Assembly: GCA_037045535.1 (NCBI GenBank)
Contig: JBAOHI010000082.1
Coordinates: 434,001-498,000 of the forward strand
Source: Competibacter_A sp037045535
Lineage (GTDB): Bacteria > Pseudomonadota > Gammaproteobacteria > Competibacterales > Competibacteraceae
Reading direction: 5' to 3'
DNA: 64,000 nt
The translations under genes and the position numbers were made by a program. The notes under the pieces are model-generated. The model ran no database searches. It had not been told where the DNA came from and saw only the letters and a list, made by a program, of their open reading frames with translations. Every line of letters starts with the position of its first letter. Position 1 is the first letter of the stretch. Positions 53,045-61,481 of this stretch are shown here, in pieces.

Positions 53045-53389
53045 AAACGCTGTTCGATTGAGATTGTTGCAAATTTGCCATTTTAATAAAAATTGTATTA
53101 TTGATAATTAGTATTATCAATAATACTGAAATCGAGATAACAATTTTGTTGTTATTCTGATAAAAAAATAGTTACCATTCGTTTTTAATAAGAATTTTTT
53201 ATTTAGGACTGATCCCGTCCCGATGATATTTTATGTTGTGTTGCTGGGCTTAAAAAAACTAAATGAAAAACTCAGGAAAAAGTTTTGTTGCTTAATCGCA
53301 AAAATATTTTTGTACAACAGATTCTTGCTTTATGGAAGCTAATTTGTTTAGATTTTAAAAAATCGAATTGCTGGGAGGAAGATTAAGAG
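53045..53389. other. AT-rich divergent intergenic region
   Basis: This stretch of about 345 bp between ybaK and the Tat-exported peptidase gene is very AT-rich and contains no credible gene. Apart from the palindrome at 53095-53126 I see only promoter-like AT runs. Confidence 0.5.
53095..53126. promoter_or_regulatory. Perfect 32-bp palindrome, candidate operator
   Basis: Arms GTATTATTGATAAT and ATTATCAATAATAC (14 nt each, perfect) flank TAGT. The arms contain TGATAAT half-sites like those in Fur boxes, but the spacing (4 bp instead of 1) differs from the standard Fur site. It lies 51 bp upstream of ybaK and about 265 bp upstream of the peptidase gene. Confidence 0.45.
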
Positions 53390-53983
53390 ATGCAAGCAAA
53401 AGCAGCGTTTCAACCAAGTAGCGACCAGCATACGGAACAACCGGTATTAGGCCGGCGCGGATTTCTGAAATGGGCAGCCGGTGGTATGGGCGCCTTGATG
53501 CTGGCGCCTGAATTGCTAAAGGCTGCGATTCTAAACGAGCGTTATCTTTTCTTTTATAATCCAAATACTAGCGAAACCGTTCGCCAAGTTTATTGGACTC
53601 CACGGGAAGGCTATATTCGCGATTCGATCAGCCAAATCAGCTGGGCATTGCGCGACCATCATAATGACCAAGTTAAGCAATTCGATCCTAGCGTACTCGA
53701 TCAATTGTACGCCATGCAGTTGCAGTTAGGTTTGAGTCGCCCTGTTCATGTGATTAGCGGCTATCGATCGCCCTCTACGAATTGGATGTTGTGTGAGCGC
53801 AGCCGACGAGTGGCTCGCAATAGCTATCATTTGCAAGCTATGGCGCTCGATTTGCGTGTTCCAGGCAATAGTGTTTCGGATCTCCGCCAGGTGGCGCGCT
53901 CGTTGGGTGCCGGCGGTGTTGGTTATTATCCCCGTTCTAATTTCGTGCATATCGATAGTGGTCCAGTGCGCTACTGGAGTTGA
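53390..53983 (+). CDS. Tat-exported M15-family peptidase (DUF882/YcbK-like)
   Basis: A 197-residue protein with a Tat signal, GRRGFLKWAAGG (about residues 21-32). The DUF882 domain carries the zinc ligands of the M15 fold: HVISGYRSPSTNWM, HLQAMALDLRVPG and FVHIDSGPVRYW. Related proteins are metal-dependent DD- or LD-peptidases on cell-wall peptides. It stands alone, before a strong bidirectional terminator. Confidence 0.9.
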   Translation: MQAKAAFQPSSDQHTEQPVLGRRGFLKWAAGGMGALMLAPELLKAAILNERYLFFYNPNTSETVRQVYWTPREGYIRDSISQISWALRDHHNDQVKQFDPSVLDQLYAMQLQLGLSRPVHVISGYRSPSTNWMLCERSRRVARNSYHLQAMALDLRVPGNSVSDLRQVARSLGAGGVGYYPRSNFVHIDSGPVRYWS

Positions 53984-54010
53984 ATAAGTAAATCTTTAAA
54001 TACAAGCAGC

Positions 54011-54065
54011 AGTATCCAATAAACAACAAGGGCGGCTCAGCCGCCCTTGTTGTTTATTGGATACT
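54011..54065. terminator. Bidirectional terminator with 26-bp perfect arms
   Basis: Arms 54011-54036 and 54040-54065 are perfect complements around the loop TCA. The core is AAGGGCGGC/GCCGCCCTT with T- and A-rich outer parts on both sides. It lies between the convergent peptidase and dctM genes and would stop both. Confidence 0.9.
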
Positions 54066-54078
54066 TAATGTAAATTTA

Positions 54079-55356
54079 CTAGAACAATAGTCGAGGTAAA
54101 AACAAGCTGATGCCGGGGATATAAGTGATGATAATCAGGAAAGTGAGCATGACCATCAACCAAGGCAAAGCAGCCTTCACTACCTCCCAGATAGGCATTC
54201 CAGTTACACCGGAGGTCACGAACAGATTCAAACCCACCGGTGGTGTGATCATGCCAATTTCCATGTTCACCGTCATGATGATGCCGAGGTGGATCGGGTC
54301 GATGCCGAGCTGAGTAGCGATGGGGAAGAAAATTGGTGCCAGGATTAGCAGGATCGACGACGGCTCCATAAAGTTCCCGGCGATCAGCAGAATGATATTG
54401 ACCACGATCAGGAATTGCCAGGATGACAAGCCCCAACCGACGATGGTTTCCGCCATGGTTTGCGGGATGCGCTCGGTCGTCAGTACATGAGCGAAGAGCA
54501 TCGCGTTGGCGATGATGAACAGCAACATGACCGTTACCTTAGCGGACTCGGCAAATACGTGCGGGATTTCGCGCCAACTCATGTCGTGATGAACGAACAA
54601 GGCGACGATAAAGGCGTATACCGCTGCCACAGCGGCGGCCTCGGTAGCGGTGAAGATGCCGCCGTAGATCCCGCCCATTACCACCAGGATCAAGCCCAGT
54701 CCCCAGATCGCGTCCTTGGCCGCAATCAGTAGCTCTCGAAAAGAAACGTGCGGTTGAGTGGGAATGTTGAACTTGTGGGCGCTGAAATAAATCGCCACCA
54801 TCAGCATCAACCCTAGCAGCAGGCCAGGGATAATCCCCGCCATGAACAACTGGCCGACCGAGGTTTCGGTGGCAGCGGCGTAAACCACCATCACGATAGA
54901 GGGTGGGATCAGGATGCCTAAAGTGCCAGCGTTGCAAATGATGCCAGCAGCATATTTCTGCGGATAGCCCGCTTTCATCATGGCGCCGATCACGATGGAG
55001 CCAATGGCTGCTACCGTGGCGGGCGAGGAGCCGGAGACCGCCGCGAACAGCATGCAGGCCAGCACCGAAGCCATGGCCAGACCGCCACGCAGGTGGCCGA
55101 CGGCAGCGATGGCGAAGCGGATCAGGCGCCGGGCCACGCCACCGGTTGTCAGAAACGCCGAAGCCAAAATGAAATAGGGGATGGCCAGCAGAGTGTAATG
55201 CTCCATGGTGTCGAACAATTTCAACGACATGGAAGCCAGTGAGTCATTAGTGAAGAACAGAATGGTCAAGATACTGGCCAAACCCAGGGAGAAGGCGATC
55301 GGTACCCCGATCAGCAGCAGCACAAACAGCACGACAAACAGAAACAGGGATGTCAT
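54079..55356 (-). CDS. dctM: TRAP transporter large permease subunit DctM
   Basis: A 425-residue inner-membrane protein with about 12 helices. It forms the sodium-coupled translocation subunit of a tripartite C4-dicarboxylate-type transporter. Typical blocks are LLLIGVPIAFSLGLAS, LAIPYFILASAFLTTGG, AVSGSSPATVAAIGSI and GLNLFVTSGVTG. Its start overlaps the dctQ stop by ATGA. Confidence 0.94.
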   Translation of the reverse strand: MTSLFLFVVLFVLLLIGVPIAFSLGLASILTILFFTNDSLASMSLKLFDTMEHYTLLAIPYFILASAFLTTGGVARRLIRFAIAAVGHLRGGLAMASVLACMLFAAVSGSSPATVAAIGSIVIGAMMKAGYPQKYAAGIICNAGTLGILIPPSIVMVVYAAATETSVGQLFMAGIIPGLLLGLMLMVAIYFSAHKFNIPTQPHVSFRELLIAAKDAIWGLGLILVVMGGIYGGIFTATEAAAVAAVYAFIVALFVHHDMSWREIPHVFAESAKVTVMLLFIIANAMLFAHVLTTERIPQTMAETIVGWGLSSWQFLIVVNIILLIAGNFMEPSSILLILAPIFFPIATQLGIDPIHLGIIMTVNMEIGMITPPVGLNLFVTSGVTGMPIWEVVKAALPWLMVMLTFLIIITYIPGISLFLPRLLF

Positions 55357-55925
55357 GGCGTTTTCTCCGAGTGGACCGGGTCGGCGGTGGGATGCAGCAT
55401 TTGCGATGTTTCAACCGCCTCGATGGCCTCCCGCGCTTCATCGGCCAGCTGCAAGCCGAATTGTCGGCCGAGCACGGTGTTCCAGGCGACTTGCAGCAAG
55501 CGCAGCAGGGCCAGGATCAAACTGATTGGCAATATGATGAAGGGAATCCAGCGCGGGATCGGCAGATCCTGGGCTTCGATGCCAATGGAGTAGAGCTTGG
55601 AGACATACTCAATGGCGCCGATGAGCATGATGATGCAATAGGCGCAGCAGCACAGCACAGCCACGAGGCCGACAATGCGACGTAAGCCACGCGGAAATTG
55701 ACGTACCAGAATATCGATCCCGATATGGGCGCCGACCTTGATGCCGTAGGAAACGCCAAACAGAACCAGCCAGGCGAACAGGAAAGTGACTAATTCCAGC
55801 GCCCAGACGAAGCCGGTGCTAAAAATGTAGCGGGCGATGACCTGCACGAAGGAGATGAGCACCATCAAAGCCAGCAGCAGCGCGATGAAACCCTCCTCCA
55901 GATGATGGACGATGCGGGACAGCAT
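55353..55925 (-). CDS. dctQ: TRAP transporter small permease subunit DctQ
   Basis: A 190-residue protein with four membrane helices in the order usual for DctQ. The N-terminal HHLEEGFIALLLALMVLI is followed by VTFLFAWLVLFGVSYGIK and VGAHIGIDILVRQFP. It bridges DctP and DctM. It overlaps dctM by ATGA and is separated from dctP by a GC-rich hairpin. Confidence 0.93.
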   Translation of the reverse strand: MLSRIVHHLEEGFIALLLALMVLISFVQVIARYIFSTGFVWALELVTFLFAWLVLFGVSYGIKVGAHIGIDILVRQFPRGLRRIVGLVAVLCCCAYCIIMLIGAIEYVSKLYSIGIEAQDLPIPRWIPFIILPISLILALLRLLQVAWNTVLGRQFGLQLADEAREAIEAVETSQMLHPTADPVHSEKTP

Positions 55926-55959
55926 GGGAATCTCCAGGAGAAGCGCAAGCGGATGATCT

Positions 55960-55984
55960 CCCCGCCGGCCGCGGCCGGTCGGGG
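55960..55984 (-). promoter_or_regulatory. GC-rich intra-operon hairpin between dctP and dctQ
   Basis: CCCCG plus CCGGCC pairs with GGCCGG plus CGGGG with a single bulged base. There is no T-tract, so it is more likely an RNA-stabilising structure. It may keep dctP message more abundant than dctQM message, as often needed for binding proteins. Confidence 0.5.
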
Positions 55985-56000
55985 AAAGCTTGGGAATGGA

Positions 56001-56993
56001 TCAGGGTTTGTTGGCCGCGCGGGCGGCTTCAACGATATCCTTACCAATTTTGTCGGTAAACTTGTCGTAGACTGGTTGCATGGCTTTTTGCCATGCCGCG
56101 CGTTGCTCGGCGGTGAAGGGCAAAATTTCAGTCTTGCCGGAATCCTTGATCTTCTGGCGGTCGCCGTCGTTGAGATCGGTGGAGGACTTGTTCACTTGCT
56201 CCGTCACTTCATCCAAAGTTTTTGCCAGAGTTTCCCGCACATCGGCTGGCAGATCGTTCCAGAACTTGGCGTTGGCGACAACCATGTAACCCAGATAGCC
56301 ATGATTCGATTCGGTGAAGTAGGGTTGCACCTCGTAAAACTTCTGCGAGTAAGCGTTCGACCAAGGGTTCTCCGCGCCGTCCACTACGCCGGTTTCCAGC
56401 GCTTGATAAACCTCCGAGAAGGCCAACTTCTGCGGGACGGCACCCACCGCCTTGAATTGCGCTTCCAGAATATCTGAAGATTGAATACGGAACTTGAGAC
56501 CCTTGGCGTCTTCCGGCATTCGCAACGGCTTCTTGGCTGAAAGTTGTTTCATGCCATTGTCCCAATAAGCCAGCCCGATCATGCCTTTCTTGGCGAGCGA
56601 GTTGAGAATGCTCTTGCCGGTGGGGCTTTTGTGGAAGCGGTGGACTGCGTCGATGCCGTCGAACAGGAAGGGCAGGTCGAATACTTGAATCTGGTTGGTG
56701 TAGCGATCGAATTTCGACAACGACGGCGCGATCAGTTGCACATCGTTGAGCAGCAGAGCCTCCATTTCCTTGCCGTCGCCGAACAATTGGGAGTTGGGAA
56801 AGACCTCCACTTTCACCTTGCCGGCCAAACGCTCCTCGGCCAGTTTTTTGAACATCAGGGCGCCTTGCCCCTTCGGTGTACTGTCAGCCACCACATGCGA
56901 GAATTTGATGACGATTTCGGCATTTGCCATTCCGGTCAACAAAGCCAGCGTGGCACCAGCGAGAATGGCCCGGACAGTTGGTTTGCTACACAT
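56001..56993 (-). CDS. dctP: TRAP transporter solute-binding protein DctP
   Basis: A 330-residue periplasmic protein with a signal peptide ending MANAEI. The DctP fold shows IKFSHVVADSTPKGQGALMF, KVKVEVFPNSQLFGDGKEME and the arginine region GLKFRIQSSDILEAQ, which in this family binds the substrate carboxylate. The conserved asparagine-tryptophan region is GAENPWSNAYSQKF. The likely ligands are malate, succinate or fumarate, but related proteins bind other acids. Confidence 0.93.
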   Translation of the reverse strand: MCSKPTVRAILAGATLALLTGMANAEIVIKFSHVVADSTPKGQGALMFKKLAEERLAGKVKVEVFPNSQLFGDGKEMEALLLNDVQLIAPSLSKFDRYTNQIQVFDLPFLFDGIDAVHRFHKSPTGKSILNSLAKKGMIGLAYWDNGMKQLSAKKPLRMPEDAKGLKFRIQSSDILEAQFKAVGAVPQKLAFSEVYQALETGVVDGAENPWSNAYSQKFYEVQPYFTESNHGYLGYMVVANAKFWNDLPADVRETLAKTLDEVTEQVNKSSTDLNDGDRQKIKDSGKTEILPFTAEQRAAWQKAMQPVYDKFTDKIGKDIVEAARAANKP

Positions 56994-57190
56994 ATGTCGA
57001 TTTCTCCTTCGATGGTTTGTCGTGGGGTTAGGCGATGCAACGCCTTTTATTGGAAAGAGATCACGGTTTAAAAAGAGGTTACGGTACGGGGCCGAACTTC
57101 AAGAACTAAGCTTAGATGAATTCGGTGGAAATGCTTGTAGGCGCGCGACAAGGCGGCGACGGATTGCGATAGACGGTGGATATGCACCAG

Positions 57191-57964
57191 TCAGGCGCGG
57201 ATCCCGGTTCCCCGGCGTAAAAGCCACAGGCTATAGCCGAACAGGACAATGATAAATAACAGGATAATGGCGAACGCCAACTGCGAGTCGATGTCCGACA
57301 CGCCTAGAATGCCGTAGCGGAAAGCGTTGATCATGTACAGGATCGGGTTCAGCAGCGACACTTCCTGCCAGAATGGCGGCAGCATCTTGATCGAGTAGAA
57401 GATGCCGCCGAGATAGATCAGGGGGGTCAGCACAAAGGTTGGCACGATCGAGATATCGTCGAAGCTTTTGGCGAAAATCCCGTTGATCAATCCGCCGAGC
57501 GCAAACAGCATCGACGTCAGGGCCATCACCGCGAAGGTGAGGAAGGGATGTTGCCAATGCAGGTCAGCGAAGAACAGCGAGACCCCGGTCACCACCGACC
57601 CTACTGCCAGGCCGCGCGCCACGCCACCACCAACGAAGCCCAGAACGATGACAGCGTCAGGCAGCGGCGAGACCAGCATTTCCTCGATGTGGCGCTGGAA
57701 CTTGGCGCTGAAAAACGACGATACCACGTTGGAATAAGCATTGGTCATCACCGCCATCATGATCAGTCCTGGCGCGATGTACCGACTGTAGGAAAGCCCT
57801 TCCACCGGTCCCAGGCGGGCGCCGATCAACTCGCCGAAGATGACGAAATACAAGGCGGTGGTGATGGCCGGTGGCAGTAGAGTCTGGATCCAGATCCGTG
57901 AGAACCGCAGGGTTTCCTTGATCAGGATAGTTTGGAAGGCGATGAAGTGGTTTTGGATATTCAT
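57191..57964 (-). CDS. ABC-2 type transporter permease (YadH-like)
   Basis: A 257-residue membrane protein with six helices, in the YadH/ABC-2 permease family. ALYFVIFGELIGARLGPVEG and YIAPGLIMMAVMTNAYSNV are near the N-terminus, then FVLTPLIYLGGIFYSIKMLP and LLNPILYMINAFRYG. The ATPase partner normally found just upstream is not adjacent; the next gene upstream is divergent. The start MNIQNHFIAF at 57964 is chosen over a further Met. Confidence 0.88.
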   Translation of the reverse strand: MNIQNHFIAFQTILIKETLRFSRIWIQTLLPPAITTALYFVIFGELIGARLGPVEGLSYSRYIAPGLIMMAVMTNAYSNVVSSFFSAKFQRHIEEMLVSPLPDAVIVLGFVGGGVARGLAVGSVVTGVSLFFADLHWQHPFLTFAVMALTSMLFALGGLINGIFAKSFDDISIVPTFVLTPLIYLGGIFYSIKMLPPFWQEVSLLNPILYMINAFRYGILGVSDIDSQLAFAIILLFIIVLFGYSLWLLRRGTGIRA

Positions 57965-58128
57965 TGTGGCGGAATGGATGGAGAGATTAGCGGTCGCGTG
58001 CGCTGGCAAACACAAGGGTAACTACTATACTGCAATTGATTTCTTGATCCGGAGAGGAGGCCGCGAACGCGGTGGCGAGAACGGGAAGAAAGGTCAAATC
58101 CAGCAGTCCACAATGGGAGGCAATCCCG

Positions 58129-59409
58129 ATGTCCGACGGGCAAGCGCAAACCGAGACGACGACTCCCGATAATCCGAAACCTCTTCAATCCCACGAGCGC
58201 GAACCGGAGCCCAAGCTGCCGATGAGCGGCGTCCGCGTGCTGGATTTGGGCACTTTCCTGGCCGGTCCTCACGCGGCGTCCGTACTGGGTGAATTCGGCG
58301 CCGAGGTTTTAAAAATCGAGCATCCCATCGCCGGCGATCCGATGCGCCGCTTCGGCACGCCGACCAAGCGCCACGATGCTACTCTGGCTTGGCTCACTGA
58401 GGCTCGCAACCGCAAGTCGGTCACCATCGATCTGCGCCAGCAGGAAGGTGTGCAGCTTTTCTTGAAACTCGTTGCCAAAGCGGATGTCCTCATTGAGAAT
58501 TTCCGACCCGGCACAATGGAGGAGTGGGGGCTTGGCTGGCCGGTGTTGCACGAGGCCAATCCGCGCTTGATTTTTTTGCGGGTGTCGGGGTACGGGCAAA
58601 CTGGCCCCTATCGTCGCCGCTCCGGCTTCGCCCACATCGCTCACGCTTTTGGCGGACTGTCCTATCTGGCCGGTTTTCCCGGCGAAACGCCGGTCGTGCC
58701 CGGCACGGTGCCGCTCGGTGACTACTTTTCGAGCCTCTACGGCGCTATCGGCATCATGATGGCGCTGCGTCACCGAGACAAAACCGGGCACGGCCAAGTC
58801 ATCGATATCGCCATCTACGAATCCGTGTTCCGCCAGTTGGACGAGATCGCCGCCTCCTACGGGCTGTTCGGCAAGGTACGGGAGCGGGAAGGCTCCGGCA
58901 GTTTCGTCGCCGTGCCGCACGGTCATTTCCGCACCGGGGACGACAAGTGGATCGCCATCGCCTGTACCACCGATAAGATGTTCGAGCGCTTGGCCGAGGC
59001 GATGGAGCGGCCGGAATTAGCGTCGTCCGCGCTGTACGGCGAACAGCGCAAACGGCTGGCGGCTCGCAGTGAGGTCAACCAGATCGTCATTGAATGGGTG
59101 GGTTCGCTCCCGCGCGAAGAGGTGTTGAATCGTTGCCTTGCCTGTGAGGTTCCGGTTGGGAAGCTCAACAGCATCGCCGATATCTTCGAAGACGAGCATT
59201 TTCAGGCGCGCGGTAATCTGGTCAAGCTGGAGGAATCAGGATTGGGCGAGGTGGTGATTCCCGGCGTGGTTCCGACGCTGTCGGCCACGCCAGGCCGGAT
59301 TACCAATCTGGGTCCGTCCCTGGGCAACGCGACTTACGAAATCATGCGTGAATTGCTCGAACTTTCGGCGGACGAAATCAAGCAGCTGCGCCAGCGCAAG
59401 ATTATTTAG
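58129..59409 (+). CDS. smtB: Family III CoA-transferase, probable succinyl-CoA:malate CoA-transferase subunit
   Basis: A 426-residue CaiB/BaiF-type protein. Landmarks are VLDLGTFLAGPHAASVLGEF, VLIENFRPGTMEEWGL, RVSGYGQTGPYRR and GQVIDIAIYESVFRQ, which holds the conserved catalytic aspartate region. The extra 45 N-terminal residues are low-complexity and polar. Two paralogues in tandem before meh and mcl genes match the Chloroflexus smtAB arrangement, in which both polypeptides form the enzyme making malyl-CoA from succinyl-CoA and malate. Which is subunit A or B is not settled. GGGAGG lies upstream of ATG 58129. Confidence 0.75.
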   Translation: MSDGQAQTETTTPDNPKPLQSHEREPEPKLPMSGVRVLDLGTFLAGPHAASVLGEFGAEVLKIEHPIAGDPMRRFGTPTKRHDATLAWLTEARNRKSVTIDLRQQEGVQLFLKLVAKADVLIENFRPGTMEEWGLGWPVLHEANPRLIFLRVSGYGQTGPYRRRSGFAHIAHAFGGLSYLAGFPGETPVVPGTVPLGDYFSSLYGAIGIMMALRHRDKTGHGQVIDIAIYESVFRQLDEIAASYGLFGKVREREGSGSFVAVPHGHFRTGDDKWIAIACTTDKMFERLAEAMERPELASSALYGEQRKRLAARSEVNQIVIEWVGSLPREEVLNRCLACEVPVGKLNSIADIFEDEHFQARGNLVKLEESGLGEVVIPGVVPTLSATPGRITNLGPSLGNATYEIMRELLELSADEIKQLRQRKII

Positions 59410-59445
59410 CCCTTCGTTTCGGTACGCTTTTCCTGGAGCACGATC

Positions 59446-60672
59446 ATGATCGATACAACACATGAGGATGCGCTGCCCCTTGCGGGTATTCGGGTCATCG
59501 ATGTGGCTACAGTGATCGCAGCGCCGTATTGCGCCGGCATCCTCGGCGAGTTCGGGGCCGAAGTACTCAAGGTGGAACATCCCATCGGCGGCGATATTTG
59601 TCGGAAGTATGGCACGCCCACCCAGCGCGGAGACACCTTGGCTTGGCTTGGCGAAGCGCGCAACAAGAAATCCGTCACCATCGATCTGCACCGTCCCGAG
59701 GGGGTCGAGGTTTTTAAGCAACTGGTCGAAAAGGCGGACGTGCTGTGTGAGAACTTCCGACCCGGCACCCTGGAAAAATGGGGCCTGCCGTGGGAAGTAC
59801 TGCACGAAATCAATCCGGGTCTAATCATGTTGCGGGTGACCGGCTACGGTCAAACCGGCCCGTACAAGGACCGACCCGGCTTCGCACGCATCGCCCACGC
59901 CGTCGGCGGTATTGCCTATCTGTCCGGAATGCCCAAGGGTACGCCGGTCACGCCGGGCTCGACCACGCTGGGCGATTATTTGACCGGTTTGTACGGCTGT
60001 CTGGGGGTCTTGATGGCGCTGCGTTACCGCGAACAAACCGGCATCGGCCAATACATCGACGCGGCACTGTATGAATCGGTGTTCCGCTGCACGGATGAGC
60101 TGGCACCGGCTTACGCCATGTTTGGCATGGTACGGGAACGACACGGGCCGACCCACAATGATTTCGCCTGCCCCTATGGCCATTTTCCCACCAAGGAAGA
60201 GGGTAAATGGGTGGCAATTGCCTGCGCCACCGATAAGCTGTTCGCACGGTTGGCCGAGGCGATGGGCCGACCGGAACTCGCATCGTCGAGCCTGTACGGC
60301 GAACAGAAAACCCGGCTGGAGAATCGGCACGATGTTAACGAGATCGTGCGCGACTGGTGCGGTTCACTGACGCGCGATGAAGTGTTGAAACGCTGTTATG
60401 CGACCGGCGCTCCAGCGGGGCCGCTGAACAATATCGCCGATATCTTCGGCGACCGGCAGTTCCATGCGCGACGCAATCTGGTTTCCATGGATGTCGAGGA
60501 TTTAGGCGAAACCATCATCGTGCCGTCCGTCATTCCTCGGTTGTCCGAAACACCGGGCAAAATCCGCCATCTTGGTCCTAGGCTCGGCGAACATACTGAC
60601 GCGGTACTGACCGAGTTGCTGGGCATGAACGAGGTACAAATTGGCGAGCTGCGAAAGAAGCGGGTGATATAG
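59446..60672 (+). CDS. smtA: Family III CoA-transferase, second subunit
   Basis: A 408-residue paralogue of the preceding protein, clearly similar over its whole length: DVATVIAAPYCAGILGEF, VLCENFRPGTLEKWGL, RVTGYGQTGPYKDRPGFAR, and the active-site region YIDAALYESVFRC. Both end in a motif with ELRKKR or LRQRKI. The likely role is the second subunit of succinyl-CoA:L-malate CoA-transferase, forming (S)-malyl-CoA for cleavage by the lyase downstream. GGAG precedes ATG 59446 by a few bases. The A/B label is provisional. Confidence 0.75.
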   Translation: MIDTTHEDALPLAGIRVIDVATVIAAPYCAGILGEFGAEVLKVEHPIGGDICRKYGTPTQRGDTLAWLGEARNKKSVTIDLHRPEGVEVFKQLVEKADVLCENFRPGTLEKWGLPWEVLHEINPGLIMLRVTGYGQTGPYKDRPGFARIAHAVGGIAYLSGMPKGTPVTPGSTTLGDYLTGLYGCLGVLMALRYREQTGIGQYIDAALYESVFRCTDELAPAYAMFGMVRERHGPTHNDFACPYGHFPTKEEGKWVAIACATDKLFARLAEAMGRPELASSSLYGEQKTRLENRHDVNEIVRDWCGSLTRDEVLKRCYATGAPAGPLNNIADIFGDRQFHARRNLVSMDVEDLGETIIVPSVIPRLSETPGKIRHLGPRLGEHTDAVLTELLGMNEVQIGELRKKRVI

Positions 60673-60776
60673 CACTGAGCCGTTCCATGGACTCTCTATC
60701 TTTGGACCTTACTGCAAAGGTCACTCTGCCTCTTGAGAACCGAGATCCGCCTTTCCACGGGAGGGCTTTTTAGACA

Positions 60777-61349
60777 ATGCATCCCATTTTTGAAATGCTC
60801 ACAGGCGGGGATCGACGTTCGATAGGTAGAGCGAACGAAGTGGTCAACCGTGTTTTGAAAGAACCGGATTTGTTTGACACCTTGATTTCCGGGATGTTGT
60901 TAAACGATCCGATTCTCCGAATGCGATGCGCCGATGTGGTGGAAAAAGTGACGGCGATCCATCCCGAATACCTCCTGCCATATAAACGGATTTTTCTGGA
61001 TGCTCTACGGAAGATCGAGCAAGCGGAGGTGCGCTGGCATGTCGCGCCTATATTGGCCCGGTTATCACTATCCGATGATGAGTTGAAATCGGCGGTGAAT
61101 GTTCTGATCGATTTTTTGAAGGATCGCAGCAGTATCGTCAAAACCGCAGCCATACAGGCCCTTTATGAACTAACAATGCGGAATCAGTCGCTACTTCCGC
61201 TCGTGCTGGGGCACATCAAGGACATTGTCGTGACCGGTACGCCGGCCATGCAGGCACGGAGCAGGAAACTGCTGGCGAAATTGAGCCGTCTCACAACCGT
61301 TGTTTCCCGGTCGAACTTTTCTAGCAGCCATTCTCAATCGGCCGCTTAA
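60777..61349 (+). CDS. Small HEAT-repeat-like protein
   Basis: A 190-residue protein composed of alternating amphipathic helices: GRANEVVNRVLKEPDLFDTL, DPILRMRCADVVEKVTAI, RWHVAPILARLSLSDDEL and SSIVKTAAIQALYELTMRN. These resemble three or four HEAT/armadillo-like repeats, which usually serve protein binding. No enzymatic motif is present. The gene lies between the CoA-transferase pair and the hydratase on the same strand, with GGGAGGG about 11 bases before ATG. No function in the pathway is known to me. Confidence 0.7.
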   Translation: MHPIFEMLTGGDRRSIGRANEVVNRVLKEPDLFDTLISGMLLNDPILRMRCADVVEKVTAIHPEYLLPYKRIFLDALRKIEQAEVRWHVAPILARLSLSDDELKSAVNVLIDFLKDRSSIVKTAAIQALYELTMRNQSLLPLVLGHIKDIVVTGTPAMQARSRKLLAKLSRLTTVVSRSNFSSSHSQSAA

Positions 61350-61481
61350 GCAGCGCCTCCAAAAGAAATGTGAAGACACCTCCCCCGATTCAACAGTCGA
61401 TAATGGTGAACGACCTCGCCGGCAAACCGAGAGATGTGCATCTCAAAAGGATAATTGGGGAATTGTGGAGACCCTAAATTG

